Source of the DNA: Mytilus californianus
Lineage: Eukaryota; Mollusca; Bivalvia; Mytilida; Mytilidae
DNA length: 64,000 nucleotides
Assembly (NCBI RefSeq): GCF_021869535.1
Contig: NW_026262581.1
Span: forward strand, 121,362,771-121,426,770
Direction: 5' to 3'
Within the stretch, counting starts at the first letter, position 1, and every line of letters begins with the position of its first letter. The notes below the pieces were generated by a model. It was not told where the DNA came from, did no database searches, and saw only the letters and a list, made by a program, of their open reading frames with translations. Of this stretch, positions 53,196-63,893 are shown in pieces. The position numbers were made by a program, and so were the translations under genes.

Positions 53196-53329
53196 AAAAT
53201 TCACTTATAACTTGTACAATCATTTTTAGTATGGATTTTGTTATAAAAAAAAAGCATTGATACACACTATAGATTTTTTATTCAATGACCACACAATAAA
53301 CCTTACTTACAAAATACAAAAATACCCAG

Positions 53330-53990
53330 ATGGAGACAGGGAATGTAATTGATACATGCATGCCAGTTAATTCTGATAGTACAATCGAAATTGGCCACAG
53401 TGACAATTCTGAAAGAATAATAAAAATTTCCCCAGTGACAATTCTGATAGTATAATAGAAATTGGCCCCAGTGACAATTCTGATAGTATAATAGAAATTG
53501 GCCCGAGTGACAATCAGGATGACACTGACGTCGAAACATCAATTATACGTGCCAGGAAGCGTGGGCTGTCTGGCCAACAGACCCAAGCCGAATATCTAAC
53601 AAGGAAAACGAAACGGAAATTACCAGAAATTGCTGTGGGGGATAATGTCCAATTCCTCAGTATGATCGTGCCCCAACTGATCCTCGAAATATCTTAAGTG
53701 TAATTAATTATTGAATCTGGAGAATTTGGGTACTGCATTGGAACAGCTGTAGGAATTTTAACAGGATATTTGTCAAGAAATCAAATTGAAGCTGTTAAAG
53801 ACACATCTTTATTCGCAGCAACGGTTCCTGAGCTTTAACTTTCGCTACGTGAAGCAGTTAAAAAGCTTTCAAAAGAGGTGGTCAGGGGTTTCTTTTATGT
53901 AAATGCAAAGTGGGTGCAGCACTTCTAAATGTAATGTAAAAAGAAAAAGAAACAGACACGTTCCGAAATCCTGTATTGGCCGGATCATAA
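53330..53990 (+). pseudogene. Remnant of a KRBA2/integrase-like transposon-derived gene
   Basis: In broken plus-strand frames: an acidic N-terminal part with repeats reading SDNSDSIIEIGP (three to four 36-bp units, 53380-53520), then RARKRGLSGQQTQAEYLTR, LPEIAVGDNVQF and, after frame changes, an 'ILTGYLSRNQIE'-like part and a Cys-rich end (GFLLCKCK). 'VGDNV..P...VDR..TDPRNIL' with 'YSRNQ' and a CxC end is the pattern of the C-terminal part of KRBA2-like proteins, which derive from transposon integrases and are common in molluscs. Several stops and shifts show it is dead. Identification is moderate. Confidence 0.5.
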
Positions 53991-54155
53991 CTCGGCAAAT
54001 ACGAAAAAAAATCAGTATTGGCCGAGTTGACATTTTTGTATTGCACCAGCAGTTTTTATCATATTAAGTCCAATAACAGAGTATTATAACTTAGAATAAT
54101 AGTGAATATTGTAATGTTTACTACAATGATGGTTCAAAAGTCACTCATTCTATGC

Positions 54156-54366
54156 GACTGTCATACAAGTGAGAGGTTTAGCTAGCTATAAAACCAGGTT
54201 TAATCCACCATTTTCTACATAAGGAAATGCCTGTACCAAGTCAGGAATATGACAGTTGTATTCCATTCGTTTGATGTGTTTGAGCTTTTGATTTTGCCAT
54301 TTGATAAAGGACTTTCCGTTTTGAATATTCCTTGGAGTTCGGTATTTTTGTTATTTTTACTTTTTT
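54156..54366 (-). repeat. Family C dispersed repeat
   Basis: The reverse complement of 5251-5460: 'gtcatacaagtgagaggttt', 'aaaccaggtttaatccacca', 'ttccttggagttcggtattt'. Confidence 0.85.
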
Positions 54367-55660
54367 TGGACAAAGCTGTCCTTATGTAATTGTCTTTCTA
54401 TACTGTTTTGCCAAGAGTGGTTCTGGTGACATATTATCCATAAAAGAGCTCATACCACAATCAATTCGAAACGTCTATTTTTTTTTATATATTTGAAAGA
54501 GTAAAGGAGCCTTTTAATCTTATCATTATTGATTCAATGTAATTTCAAATCGAAGACTGAATCTTTCTTATAGAACAAAATGCTTGACAAACGATATTTT
54601 TAATCAATACGAATAATGTAAAATTGAATACATGAATTGACAGATCTTCTGACAAGACAGATGGAATAATTCCAGTCAGGAAGTTTGAGAATTGGACTAT
54701 CTACTCAGGTCAACCCAGAAAGTCAGTAAAGGAGATTCCGAAAAATTTGCTGAATTTTGGGTTAGCAACAAGATTTAATAGCCGCGGAAATCAACAGACA
54801 GGGCCTTAAGTTATCAAGGCTGGTACAGGATTGGGGAAATGTTCGCCAAACTTGACTAACATTTATGTATTAGGAGAGTTAGTGAAGTTAGAGAAGTTGG
54901 CGAACCAGACTCATATTCAGAATATTGCTAATATGCCGAACTTGGCGAATAGTGATGTTTTCGCAAAGTTGACGATCTTATGGAACATTCAGAACTTTCA
55001 CGTAATCCTGTACCTGTATGAAGTTATGACAAAAGAAAGTCGTATATTGTAATTTTTATAGAAATCTTATATAGCGTGTTGAAGAAAGTACTTTTAAATG
55101 TATAACAATTATTTACAAGTTACTTAATACTAGTTATCATGATTATTGAATCTCTTCAGAAAAACTCCTCCCGCATGAATCAATTCAAAGCAACCTTTTC
55201 TAATTTTTGAGGTAAGGACATTGTTTGTTTCCTTGTTTAGTCTAGTCTTCAACAAAACAAAATATTTTTCAATCAGTCTTCGCCAAGTTTAGTTTTCAGT
55301 ATTAGGATTTACTTAGTCAGCTTAGGAAAATATTAAGTTTACTGGATTTTTCTAGATCTTTAAGGGCTGACTCTTGCGTTGGCTTTCCATTTTGATATAC
55401 AAACATAGCTTCAAAATGAAATTTACACAAATAAACAACTGATATGCAAATGAAAATGTTCGCACTTATTAGTAATAATACAGGAAAGTGAAACTTAAAT
55501 ACTAATTGTATTTTACAATAAAAATATATATATATCGCTATTAGCTAGAATAAGAATAATTAAAAAGTTGCATACATTTGTACAATCATTTCGAGAATAT
55601 AACTGTTTTGAAATTTATGTGTTAAACTGTTTTATTCAGCAGAGAATATTTAAACTAATT
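54367..55660. other. Downstream flank, no gene recognised
   Basis: The stretch 54650-54830 ('gacaagacagatggaataat', 'ggctggtacaggattgggga') reads like element sequence in several frames but no domain is clear. The ORF 54831-55052 contains loose repeats of 'ttggcgaa' and is not convincing. Confidence 0.4.
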
Positions 55661-56005
55661 TTGCACTTTTTGTTTGCGGAATACCATCTTTTCCGCAAGT
55701 TTATTGTTTTCTGTTTTGGTATTAAATTAAAAGTTAAGATCCATTTTGTTACATCTGGTGATCCGTTTATTTGGCAATCACCATTGGCAGTCAGCAGGGT
55801 TTAAGAACATCCGTTGTTCGACCTGCTAGTTAAATGCGTTTTGTTAAAATATATTTTTTCACTTTTTTGGTCTTTTGGAAAATGTTGTTTGTGCTGTATT
55901 TATACCCCTCTACCAAGAAATTTGTTTTGCATGCACACGTATAAAAATTGCGGTTTTTATCCAACGCAATCATAGGTTTGAACGTTGTTTTAAATTTAGA
56001 CTTGT
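55661..56005 (+). repeat. Fold-back complex, arm 1
   Basis: About 340 bp; contains 'gtttatttggcaatcaccat', 'tgtgctgtatttatacccct', 'atttgttttgcatgcacacg'. Inverted copy at 56838-57184, direct copy at 57826-58178. Confidence 0.88.
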
Positions 56006-56216
56006 ATATATATATATATACAGATGTACTTATAAATATAATTATTTCTGTGACTGTATCTTGCATTAATTTGTAGGATCCTTTACAATAGATATTTCAG
56101 CTGATCTGTAACTATTCCATCTTCATGCCTTATATATCATGTACTGTATTACGACGCTAGATTAAAACTGACGAGGAAAGGTAACACCCGGCCACCGAAA
56201 GCTTTATTATTGTGAA

Positions 56217-56467
56217 GCCTAGGTGGTCGGGTGGTCTAGCGCGTGGGATACAGTGCAGGCGAATTGGTGTCACGATATCTCAGTAGCATGAGTTCGAATC
56301 CCGGCGAGGGAAGAACTAAAAATTTGCGAAAGCAAATTTTCAGATCTAACATTGTTGGGCTGATGTTTAGACGAGTTGTATATACAGAATGTACACAGCC
56401 ATGTATCACCATTACTGCTGGTGATCCGATGGATAAATCTGTTGTAGAGTTGTCACTGGTTCAGACG
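56217..56467 (+). repeat. tRNA-derived SINE, copy 1
   Basis: The head 'ggtggtcgggtggtctagcg' holds an A box, and 'gagttcgaatcccg' at about 56290 holds a B box about 50 bp on, as in Pol III internal promoters. The body continues 'aacattgttgggctgatgtt' and 'ggtgatccgatggataaat', ending near 'cagacgtactt'. A full tRNA fold was not apparent, so not called a tRNA. Confidence 0.78.
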
Positions 56468-56657
56468 TACTTATAAATATAATTATTTCTGTGACTGTAT
56501 CTTGCATTAATTTGTAGGATTCTTTACAATAGATTTTTCAGCTAATCTGTTACTATTCCATCTTCATGCCTTATATATCATGTACGGTATTACGACGCTA
56601 GATTAAAACTGACGAGGAAAGGTAACACCCGGCCTCCGAAAGCTTTATTATTGTGAA

Positions 56658-56826
56658 GCCTAGGTGGTCGGGTGGTCTAGCGCGTCGGATACAATGCAGG
56701 CGAATTGGTGTCACGATATCTCAGTAGCATGAGTTCGAATCCCGGCGAGGGAAGAACTAAATATTTGCGAAAGCAAATTTACAGATCTAACATTGTTGGG
56801 CTGATGTTTAGACGAGTTGTATATAT
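56658..56826 (+). repeat. tRNA-derived SINE, copy 2 (truncated)
   Basis: Same head as copy 1 with a few changes ('gcgcgtcggatacaatgcag'). Cut at 'gacgagttgtatata', where the fold-back arm 2 begins. Confidence 0.78.
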
Positions 56827-56837
56827 CTATATATATA

Positions 56838-57184
56838 TACAAGTCTAAATTGAAAACAACGTTCTATCCTATGATTGCGTTGGATAAAAACCGCAATTTT
56901 TATACGTGTGCATGCAAAACAAATTTCTTGGTAGAGGGGTCTAAATACAGCACAAACAACATTTTCCAACAGACCAAATGAGTGAAAAAGTATATTTTAA
57001 CAAAACGCATTTGACTAGCAGGTCGAACAACTGATGTTCTTAAACCCTGCTGACTGCCATTGGCGATTGCCAAATAAACGGATCACCGATGTAATAAATG
57101 GATCTCAATTATAAATTGAATACTAAACAGAAAACAATAAACTTGCGGAAAAGATGGTATACCGCAAACAAAAGGTGCAAAGGT
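56838..57184 (-). repeat. Fold-back complex, arm 2
   Basis: Reverse complement of arm 1: 'aagtctaaattgaaaacaac', 'cctatgattgcgttggataa', 'cggaaaagatggtataccgc'. With arm 1 it makes a palindrome of about 1.5 kb around the duplicated SINE. Confidence 0.88.
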
Positions 57185-57378
57185 TTTTGTACACCATATC
57201 CGGATTTCGACAATTAATGTCTCTTCAGTGATGTTAGGAATCGAAACGGCATTTGGAAGGCCATATAATTTACCTTAATTTAGGATAGACTCTTGAATTT
57301 TGAAAGAGTCAAAATAGGATGAACGGATCATATAAACCCGAAGGCAAATATAATACAAGCCCAAACGAAAAAATATAA

Positions 57379-57573
57379 ACAAGTCTAAATTGAAAACAAC
57401 GTTCTATCCTATGATTGCGTTGGATAAAAACCGCAATTTTTATACGTGTGCATGCAAAACAAATTTCTTGGTAGAGGGGTCTAAATACAGCACAAACAAC
57501 ATTTTCCAAAAGACCAAATGAGTGAAAAAGTATATTTTAACAAAACGCATTTGACTAGCAGGTCGAACAACTG
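57379..57573 (-). repeat. Fold-back complex, arm 3 (partial)
   Basis: Repeats the outer 195 bp of arm 2 almost exactly ('gaaaacaacgttctatccta' to 'agcaggtcgaacaactg'). The small ORF starting MENVVCAVF occurs in arms 1, 3 and 4 and is repeat-borne. Confidence 0.88.
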
Positions 57574-57664
57574 TATATATATATAAACAAGTCTACATTG
57601 AAAACAACGTTCAAACTATATATATTTAAGTCTAAATTAATATATATATATAATTACTCTAAAT

Positions 57665-57812
57665 AAAAGCACAAATTTGCAGACTTAACATTGTTGTGCT
57701 GTTATTTAGAGTAATTATGAATATAATATCTGTTTTCGGCCGTGTATCACCTTCATTGGTGATCCAATGGATGGATCTGTCGTAGAATTGTCACTTGTTT
57801 AGACGTACTTAT
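57665..57812 (+). repeat. SINE 3' body fragment
   Basis: 'aacattgttgtgctgttatt', 'gtgtatcaccttcattggtg' and 'atgtcacttgtttagacgta'-like text follow the body of the SINE at 56345-56467. Confidence 0.72.
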
Positions 57813-57825
57813 TATATATATACAC

Positions 57826-58178
57826 AAATTTTTGCACCTCATGTTTGCGGTATACCATCTTTTCCACAAGTTCATTGTTTTCTGCTTGGTATTAAATTAA
57901 TAATGAAGATCCATTTTGTTACTTCTTGTGATCCGTTTATTTGGCAATCGCCAATGGCAGTCAGCAGGGTTAAAGAACATCCGTTGTTCGACCTGTTAGT
58001 CAAATGCGTTTTATTTAAATATACTTTTTCACTTTTTTGGTCTTTTGGAAAATGTTGTTTGTGCTGTATTTAGACCCCTCTACCAAGAAATTTGTTTTGC
58101 ATGCACACGTATAAAATTTGCGGTTTTTATCCAACGCAATCATAGGTTTGAACGTTGTTTTCAATTTAGACTTATATA
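57826..58178 (+). repeat. Fold-back complex, arm 4
   Basis: Direct copy of arm 1: 'ataccatcttttccacaagt', 'atccgtttatttggcaatcg', 'tctaccaagaaatttgtttt'. Pairs with arm 3 as a second inverted repeat. Confidence 0.88.
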
Positions 58179-58384
58179 TATATATTTATATATTGTTACC
58201 AAACATTATTTTGTTGTTGAAATATAAGTAGTATGACTATTTAACTTTGTATATTGTATATGTTTTATTAGTCCGTTGTTTACAATAGAATCAAACGACC
58301 GGAATAAAACCCTTTCAGGATGATCTGTTTTATCCACAATACTGCCGTAAACCAAAATTAAATCTGAAAAAAAATCAAGTACCG

Positions 58385-58690
58385 TACTTATAATTTAAAG
58401 GAGCGTGTTTCGTCTACATAAGACTCATTAGTGGGCTCGAATAAAAATAAATAGGGGGCAAAATCAATAACGAAGTTGAACAGAATTGAAAACCAGCAAT
58501 TCCAAAACGTTATGCCAAATGTGGCAAAGTCTGTTTATGCATGGAGGTAAAAAAACAACCTTAGTAGTCAGAATGATTTTAAAATCAATATCAATGATAT
58601 GCCATACCAGCACAAAGATGCTGACTACTAGTCTGGTGATACCCTCGGGGACGAACCGTTCAACAGCAGTGGCATCAACCCTGTGATTGT
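58385..58690 (-). repeat. Family E-related long copy
   Basis: 'gcgtgtttcgtctacataag', 'actcattagtgggctcgaat', 'gaagttgaacagaattg', then 'gataccctcggggacgaacc', the last matching 33660 in inverse. Confidence 0.68.
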
Positions 58691-59010
58691 AATAAGAAGT
58701 CAAAGATAGTGGGCTTATGATTTAGAACGCAAGTTCAATTCTTATAATCACATGTTATGCTACAACTATGAATTTAACAGTTCTATCAAGCTTTTGTTTG
58801 TTTTTCTATGCATCATTTTAAAGCACGTGCAGTCATAGGCTGTTGTATTTTATACAGATATGAAATATGATGCTGGAGTGCTCCCGATTTTTGTCGGCCA
58901 AACAAATTTGCGAATTTTAATGAAACATACACGTAATGTAATTATAATACAATATTATTCCAATTTTTCCGCATTTTAAACTTGTTTATCTCCAAATAAT
59001 TCCTATTTAA

Positions 59011-60625
59011 GGTAGCACAATACAAAGATTTTTTCACCCCCAATCAGACAACTTTAAACTGATGTAATTTCTTTCATCCAGCTTTAAATTTTATAAATGA
59101 GGTACCAAAAGAAAGAAGAAAGATTGATTTTTCAAACGGTGATTATTTCATTATGTCATGATTATTACATAATCAATTATTATGTAATTAGTTGATATAT
59201 TGTGATGTCCACACTTGAATGAAATTAGCTTCTTTGTTATTCATACCATCCCAAAATATTTTATAGATTCTTGTGCAACACAGTTTGACCTCCAAAAGGG
59301 TGTCTCAGATTTTTCCTATTGTATTTCATTCTCTCATAAACCTTCCATAAAGTTTGCAACCTCAATTCATAAGAGATCAATAAATTAAATTGGGTATAAA
59401 ATTTGTTCTATTGATGTTTTTGGAAATCTGAGACACCCTTTTGAAGATAACTGGTCAAGGAACAATATGTGTGAAAATCAAGCATATAGGGGCATCCATC
59501 TAGGAGCTAATTTCATTTAAAACTACATTTTCATGACAAAAATGAATGTGTCACAATTGAATAAATAAGGATTTTCCTACTTGTACCCCTTTAACTTCAA
59601 TATAATTCACACATGTATCATGGGGATACTTCAGGATTGGCCTTTAATCAAAAATCAATTAGGTTTTGACCAGTAAGAAAGCATTCCAATTCAGCAATTC
59701 TAAATATATGAAGAAAATGCACACCCTATGCATCAAAAATCAGATCTGGCGGGAGATGTTATATCATTATTGACCTTGCTGTAAGTCAGTTGCTACTGAT
59801 ATGGTCAAAACTCCGCCCAACATGATAAACCTTTACTATTAATGATCTCAGAAGTTTAATTACACATTGCATTTACTTTTACAAGTATATTTTCAATATG
59901 GATTTTACTCTTTTAGTACATAAAAAATATATTTTGTTTTTTGCATTGTAACAAAAAGTAAGTTATGCATGTGTACACAAAATGATCAGTTGGTCAGTCT
60001 AGAGGATCCTTATGGGGGATTTCTAGAATTATAATTGTATACAGTGACAATATGGTGTTTTACACAAAGTAGATTTTTTTCATTTTTTGCAGTTTGAAAA
60101 TGAAATATTTAATTTGTATTTTCTTTTAAAAAGAATTCATATTTAAACATTCTCCTCAAGAAATTCTAGTATAAACATCAGCAACATTTATTGTTGTACA
60201 ATTATATTTGTTTAATATCTGTACATTTATATTTTGATTCCCTCTATAGCTCCAAATAGTTGTTTTGTTTTTTCTCCTGGCAGCTCCAATACAGAAATGT
60301 ATTTTTATTTGGAATGCATTATCTTCATTTTTCCATAAATCCCTAATCCACCTCTTTTTCATAACTGTTATTTTTATTGCTGGTCAGTGGTCGTAAATCT
60401 ATTAAATTATGCTATTGATTAACCACATAGTACTGCCCACATGTTCTTATCTTGTATCAGTCAGACACGTGCATTTGTTTATAAAACTAATTATCATCAA
60501 AACTCATTAAAAGTTCAAGATATGTAAATATTTTTTTCTTCTGTGGTTTTTGAATATTAAGAAGTAACAAAAACAGCTGAAAATGAAATTTTGATAAAAT
60601 TTAGTTGCTTTTGTATTGTGCTACC
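59011..60625. mobile_element. TTAA-flanked element with inverted ends
   Basis: The left end 'ggtagcacaatacaaa' at 59011 is preceded by TTAA; the right end 'ttgtattgtgctacc' at 60611-60625 is followed by TTAA. The ends are inverted copies of about 16 bp. TTAA duplications are the mark of piggyBac-type insertion. Inside, 'aaagggtgtctcagattt' (59296) and 'aaatctgagacaccctttt' (59433) form a further inverted pair. No transposase was seen, so the element would be non-autonomous. Confidence 0.65.
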
Positions 60626-60800
60626 TTAAATTTGCACTTCAATGTGTTAATCTTTGATGCATGCCAATCTGTTTGTGGTAGTGATATCCTCTTGAACTTG
60701 AGGATCTGGTCTAGTTCGTACAAAACAGAGTATTGCCGTGTTCCTGTCACATATACGGACGCATCAACATTATAACGTGTTATTTTCATTTTCTAGCAGT
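60626..60800 (-). other. Exon-like minus-strand ORF, not identified
   Basis: The ORF 60601-60789 starts MKITRYNVDASVYVTGTRQY and continues with LPQTDWHASKINTLKC. Composition looks protein-like rather than repeat-like. It is preceded (minus strand) by an acceptor-like 'aactgctag' and ends at the edge of the TTAA element. I do not recognise the family; it may be a gene fragment or chance. Confidence 0.25.
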
Positions 60801-61504
60801 TAGTCGATACCACTGCTGGTGGACTACTAGTCCTCAAGATATCTTCAGTTCAATAGTTAGTGCTTTTTTACTGGCATGATTTTAGAATAAAACTTTCTTA
60901 AATTTTCCGTTGATAGATTTAAACATTATCAAATACTAAGGTTCTATCTCCTGCAGGCAAAGTTAAACTTGGATGGATTTGGCTGGTCTTTTATGGTCCT
61001 TTTTTGTCATATAGTTCTTTAAGTGCTTGGGCACTTACGCAACCTCGGCTTTCGATTTTTTGAGTTTGAGCGTTCCAGATGAAGGTGAATCCAGAAATGG
61101 GCTTCAGACTCATTTAAATTATAATGTGTTATTTTCAATTTCATATGAAGGCAATATACAAATGCACAGAGGTTGGTATCTACGGAATGCATAAAAACAT
61201 TATAATAAAAAATAAGGATTTTCAAATATGTTGCCCCCGATCATCACTGAAGAGACATCTATTGTCGAAAGGAGCATTTGGTATCTAAATAAACAAAAGG
61301 AATGGATACAAGTTATAACAACTTAACATTATCCTATCCAAATAATAACAATATATGAAAATTCAAGATGACAGCAAATATATATTCAAGTACAATTAGA
61401 AAAATATATACAGTATATATAATGTTTGATGTTATTTGATACGAGTACACTTTAATATACATCAATATTAATCAAAGAATTGTTTAGTTTGGCTTATATA
61501 ACTA

Positions 61505-61990
61505 TATAGAAAAAAGAAGATGTGATATGTGTGCCAATGATACAACTCTCCATCCAAGTCACAATGTGTAAACAGTAAACAAAAGTTCAAAGTAGCCTTC
61601 AACATGGAGCCTTGGCTCACACCGAACAGCAAGCTATAAAGGGCCCCAAAGTGACTAGTGTAAAACAATTCAAACAGGAAAACCAACGGTCTAATCAATA
61701 TAAAAAACGAGAAACGAGAAACACTTAAGAACCGCACCAACAAACGACTACCACTTAACAACAGGTTCCTGTCTTAGGACAGGTGCAAACAAATGCAGCG
61801 GGTTTAAACGTTTTAACAGGCACCAACCTTCACCCTAACCTGAAATATTAGTGTAACATTACAACATAGAAAGACACACTATAACATATCAATTGAAATG
61901 GCTTAACTCAATCAAAAAGACATGTTAACAAAAACAAATAAACATGCAATGAACGAATAAATTTGATCGATGACACAATATCAAAAAGAC
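61505..61990 (-). repeat. Family A dispersed repeat, near full length
   Basis: Reverse complement of 11228-11772: 'gaagatgtgatatgtgtgcc', 'aagctataaagggccccaaa', 'acaacaggttcctgtcttag', 'cagcgggtttaaacg'. Confidence 0.82.
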
Positions 61991-62554
61991 AACTATAACC
62001 TTGGACAGAATGGCGTTAAATAAAATAACGTACACAGGTAAATTTAAATATAATAATTGTGTTGTTAGGAGTACGGAGATATTTTTTTACAAAATAAATA
62101 AATTTGCTGTTCATAGTACGAGAACAGCAGTGAAAATTTATCGTCATATTAAATACTTATCAAAGGTGGTACATATTAAAAATAGTGAGACGAAATATAA
62201 CACAAAATAAGTAAACATTGAATAACAAAAATGCATTACAAATTGTGTGATTACGATTTGAGAGTACTCGTAGTTACTGAAAGCTAGTTAAAAGCCAAAA
62301 ACAATTAATAATAAAAAATCATGCATCAGAGACTAAAATCAACTAAAACACATCCCAGGGATAAAGTGTTTTAACGCCATGGACAGTCAAAGAAGACATG
62401 ACTTGTGCAATGCCAAAATAAAAGTAACGACAGGCAGTAGGATAGTGTATATGTCTGAAAAGGATTTTGTTATGTTGAACGCTAATTTCTCCTGTTCCAA
62501 ATAAATACGGTCTATGGAAATAATAACTAAGTGTTGGATATTTTCAAAAAGCTG

Positions 62555-63330
62555 AATTTATGTAGGGTCCTATCAGGCCGTATGATATGTGTTGTTGCAT
62601 GGGTCTTTTATACTTTCAAAAAAGGTCAAAGATCTAAACACATGGCATTCTTGACCTTGAAATACATTTTAAAGAAACAAATTCTTTTCTCTATCTGTAA
62701 CGAAATAGCTGTCACTCACAGCATGTATTCCGGGGATTTATTAAAGGTGAAGCAATACGGCAGATAGGAAACACAAGTGACCATGACTAACTTCAAAGAG
62801 AATTTATTAGATAAGGGTTGTGATAACATCGAAATGGATAATAGCATTTCTGGTGCTTTATCAATTGACCGTACTGAATTATTACAGCACAAAAATTTGA
62901 AAGCAAAAGAAAATATTCCTTTAGTTTTGATAACTAAATATAACCCATATATACGTAAAATTAAAAAAAACGCTGGCATTTATTGCAGTTTTACGAAGTA
63001 TGTGTACAAGTGGTCGATGTGGTACTAATAGTTGCGTATTGCAAACATAGTGTAGGAGCATGCTCGTTAGATCAAAGTTAAAGACTATAATATAAAATTG
63101 ACAGTTGGACCCCTGATAATGGCAGATCTGTCATAATATCTAGTGCTGACGTTTATATATAAATATATCAATATATACATGTATAATTTTCATATTTGAT
63201 TATACTAAAGTAATGCATCTTAAGATGCCCATCCCAAGCTTTAACTGTCAATTTAAAACACTAAAAAGGTGTTGGGTCCTATCAGGCAATATGGGATGCG
63301 TGGTTGCATGGGTTGCATGGGTGTTTTATA
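62555..63330 (+). repeat. Two direct repeats about 710 bp apart around an ORF
   Basis: 'gggtcctatcaggccgtatg' at about 62564 and 'gggtcctatcaggcaatatg' at about 63274, each followed by 'tgttgttgcatgggt / gtggttgcatgggt' and 'tttata'. Between them is ORF 62777-63028. Confidence 0.65.
62777..63028 (+). pseudogene. Possible retroelement fragment
   Basis: 83 codons; contains KAKENIPLVLITKYNPYIRK, similar in layout to the 'IPLV.TYNP.....I' segment that follows the RT domain in Penelope-like and related retroelements. A second explanation is chance. Weak call. Confidence 0.35.
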
Positions 63331-63893
63331 ATAACAAGATGAAAGATTAAAAAATGATGTATCAAAATTGGGTACACCACATGCACAACATATGCATGAT
63401 GCCTCTGGTTTCATTAGTGCAGTGTGTTTACGGGTGTTCATATTCATGCAATCGGCATGATACCATCCTTCGCAATCATCGCATGCATCCGCTCAATCAG
63501 ACAGCTTAACTACAGACCCTGAATTGAGCATCGATACTTTAGGTTCGAGGGGCTGGGTTTTGCTAATCAGTTGACATTAGGATAAGGAGGAATCTTATGT
63601 ATGATAATTGATTTTATCTCCATGACATTATAAGATTGTTTTCTTAGTAAGTTCTGTAGCAACACTGGGTCTAATTTCTGTGTATGCTGGTTGTTCCGTC
63701 TATTGTTTGCACGTACCGTATATCGGGGTTTTTTTCGCGTCGTCGTTAGGTTTAATTTTCATTGTGTATAATTTTCGCTGAATAGGAAAATACACTAGAA
63801 AAATCACTGAATTATATTGCTAAAGATGTAAACAACATACACTTTTTTTCTGACAGATTACAAAATACTACTAATTAGTATAATGGTAAGGAT

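Larger units (their letters stand above)
56028..56826 (+). repeat. Tandem duplication of about 440 bp containing a SINE
   Basis: Unit 1 starts at about 56028 and unit 2 at about 56468, both with 'acttataaatataattattt', 'cagctgatctgtaactattc / cagctaatctgttactattc', 'taaaactgacgaggaaaggt' and the tRNA-like SINE. Identity is high, so the duplication is recent. Unit 2 stops at about 56826, before the body end of unit 1. Confidence 0.88.

Noticed and set aside
54831-55052. ORF with 'NQTHIQNIANMPNLAN'.
   Set aside because: Low-complexity, built on loose 'ttggcgaa' repeats, no domain and no splice context.
56217-56305. Possible tRNA gene (A and B box, about 85 bp).
   Set aside because: No convincing acceptor stem or anticodon arm; repeated as part of a longer unit with a body and tail, so it is a SINE head.
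57309-58227. Recurring ORF beginning MENVVCAVF.
   Set aside because: Occurs only within the fold-back arms and ends at arm borders; carried by the repeat.
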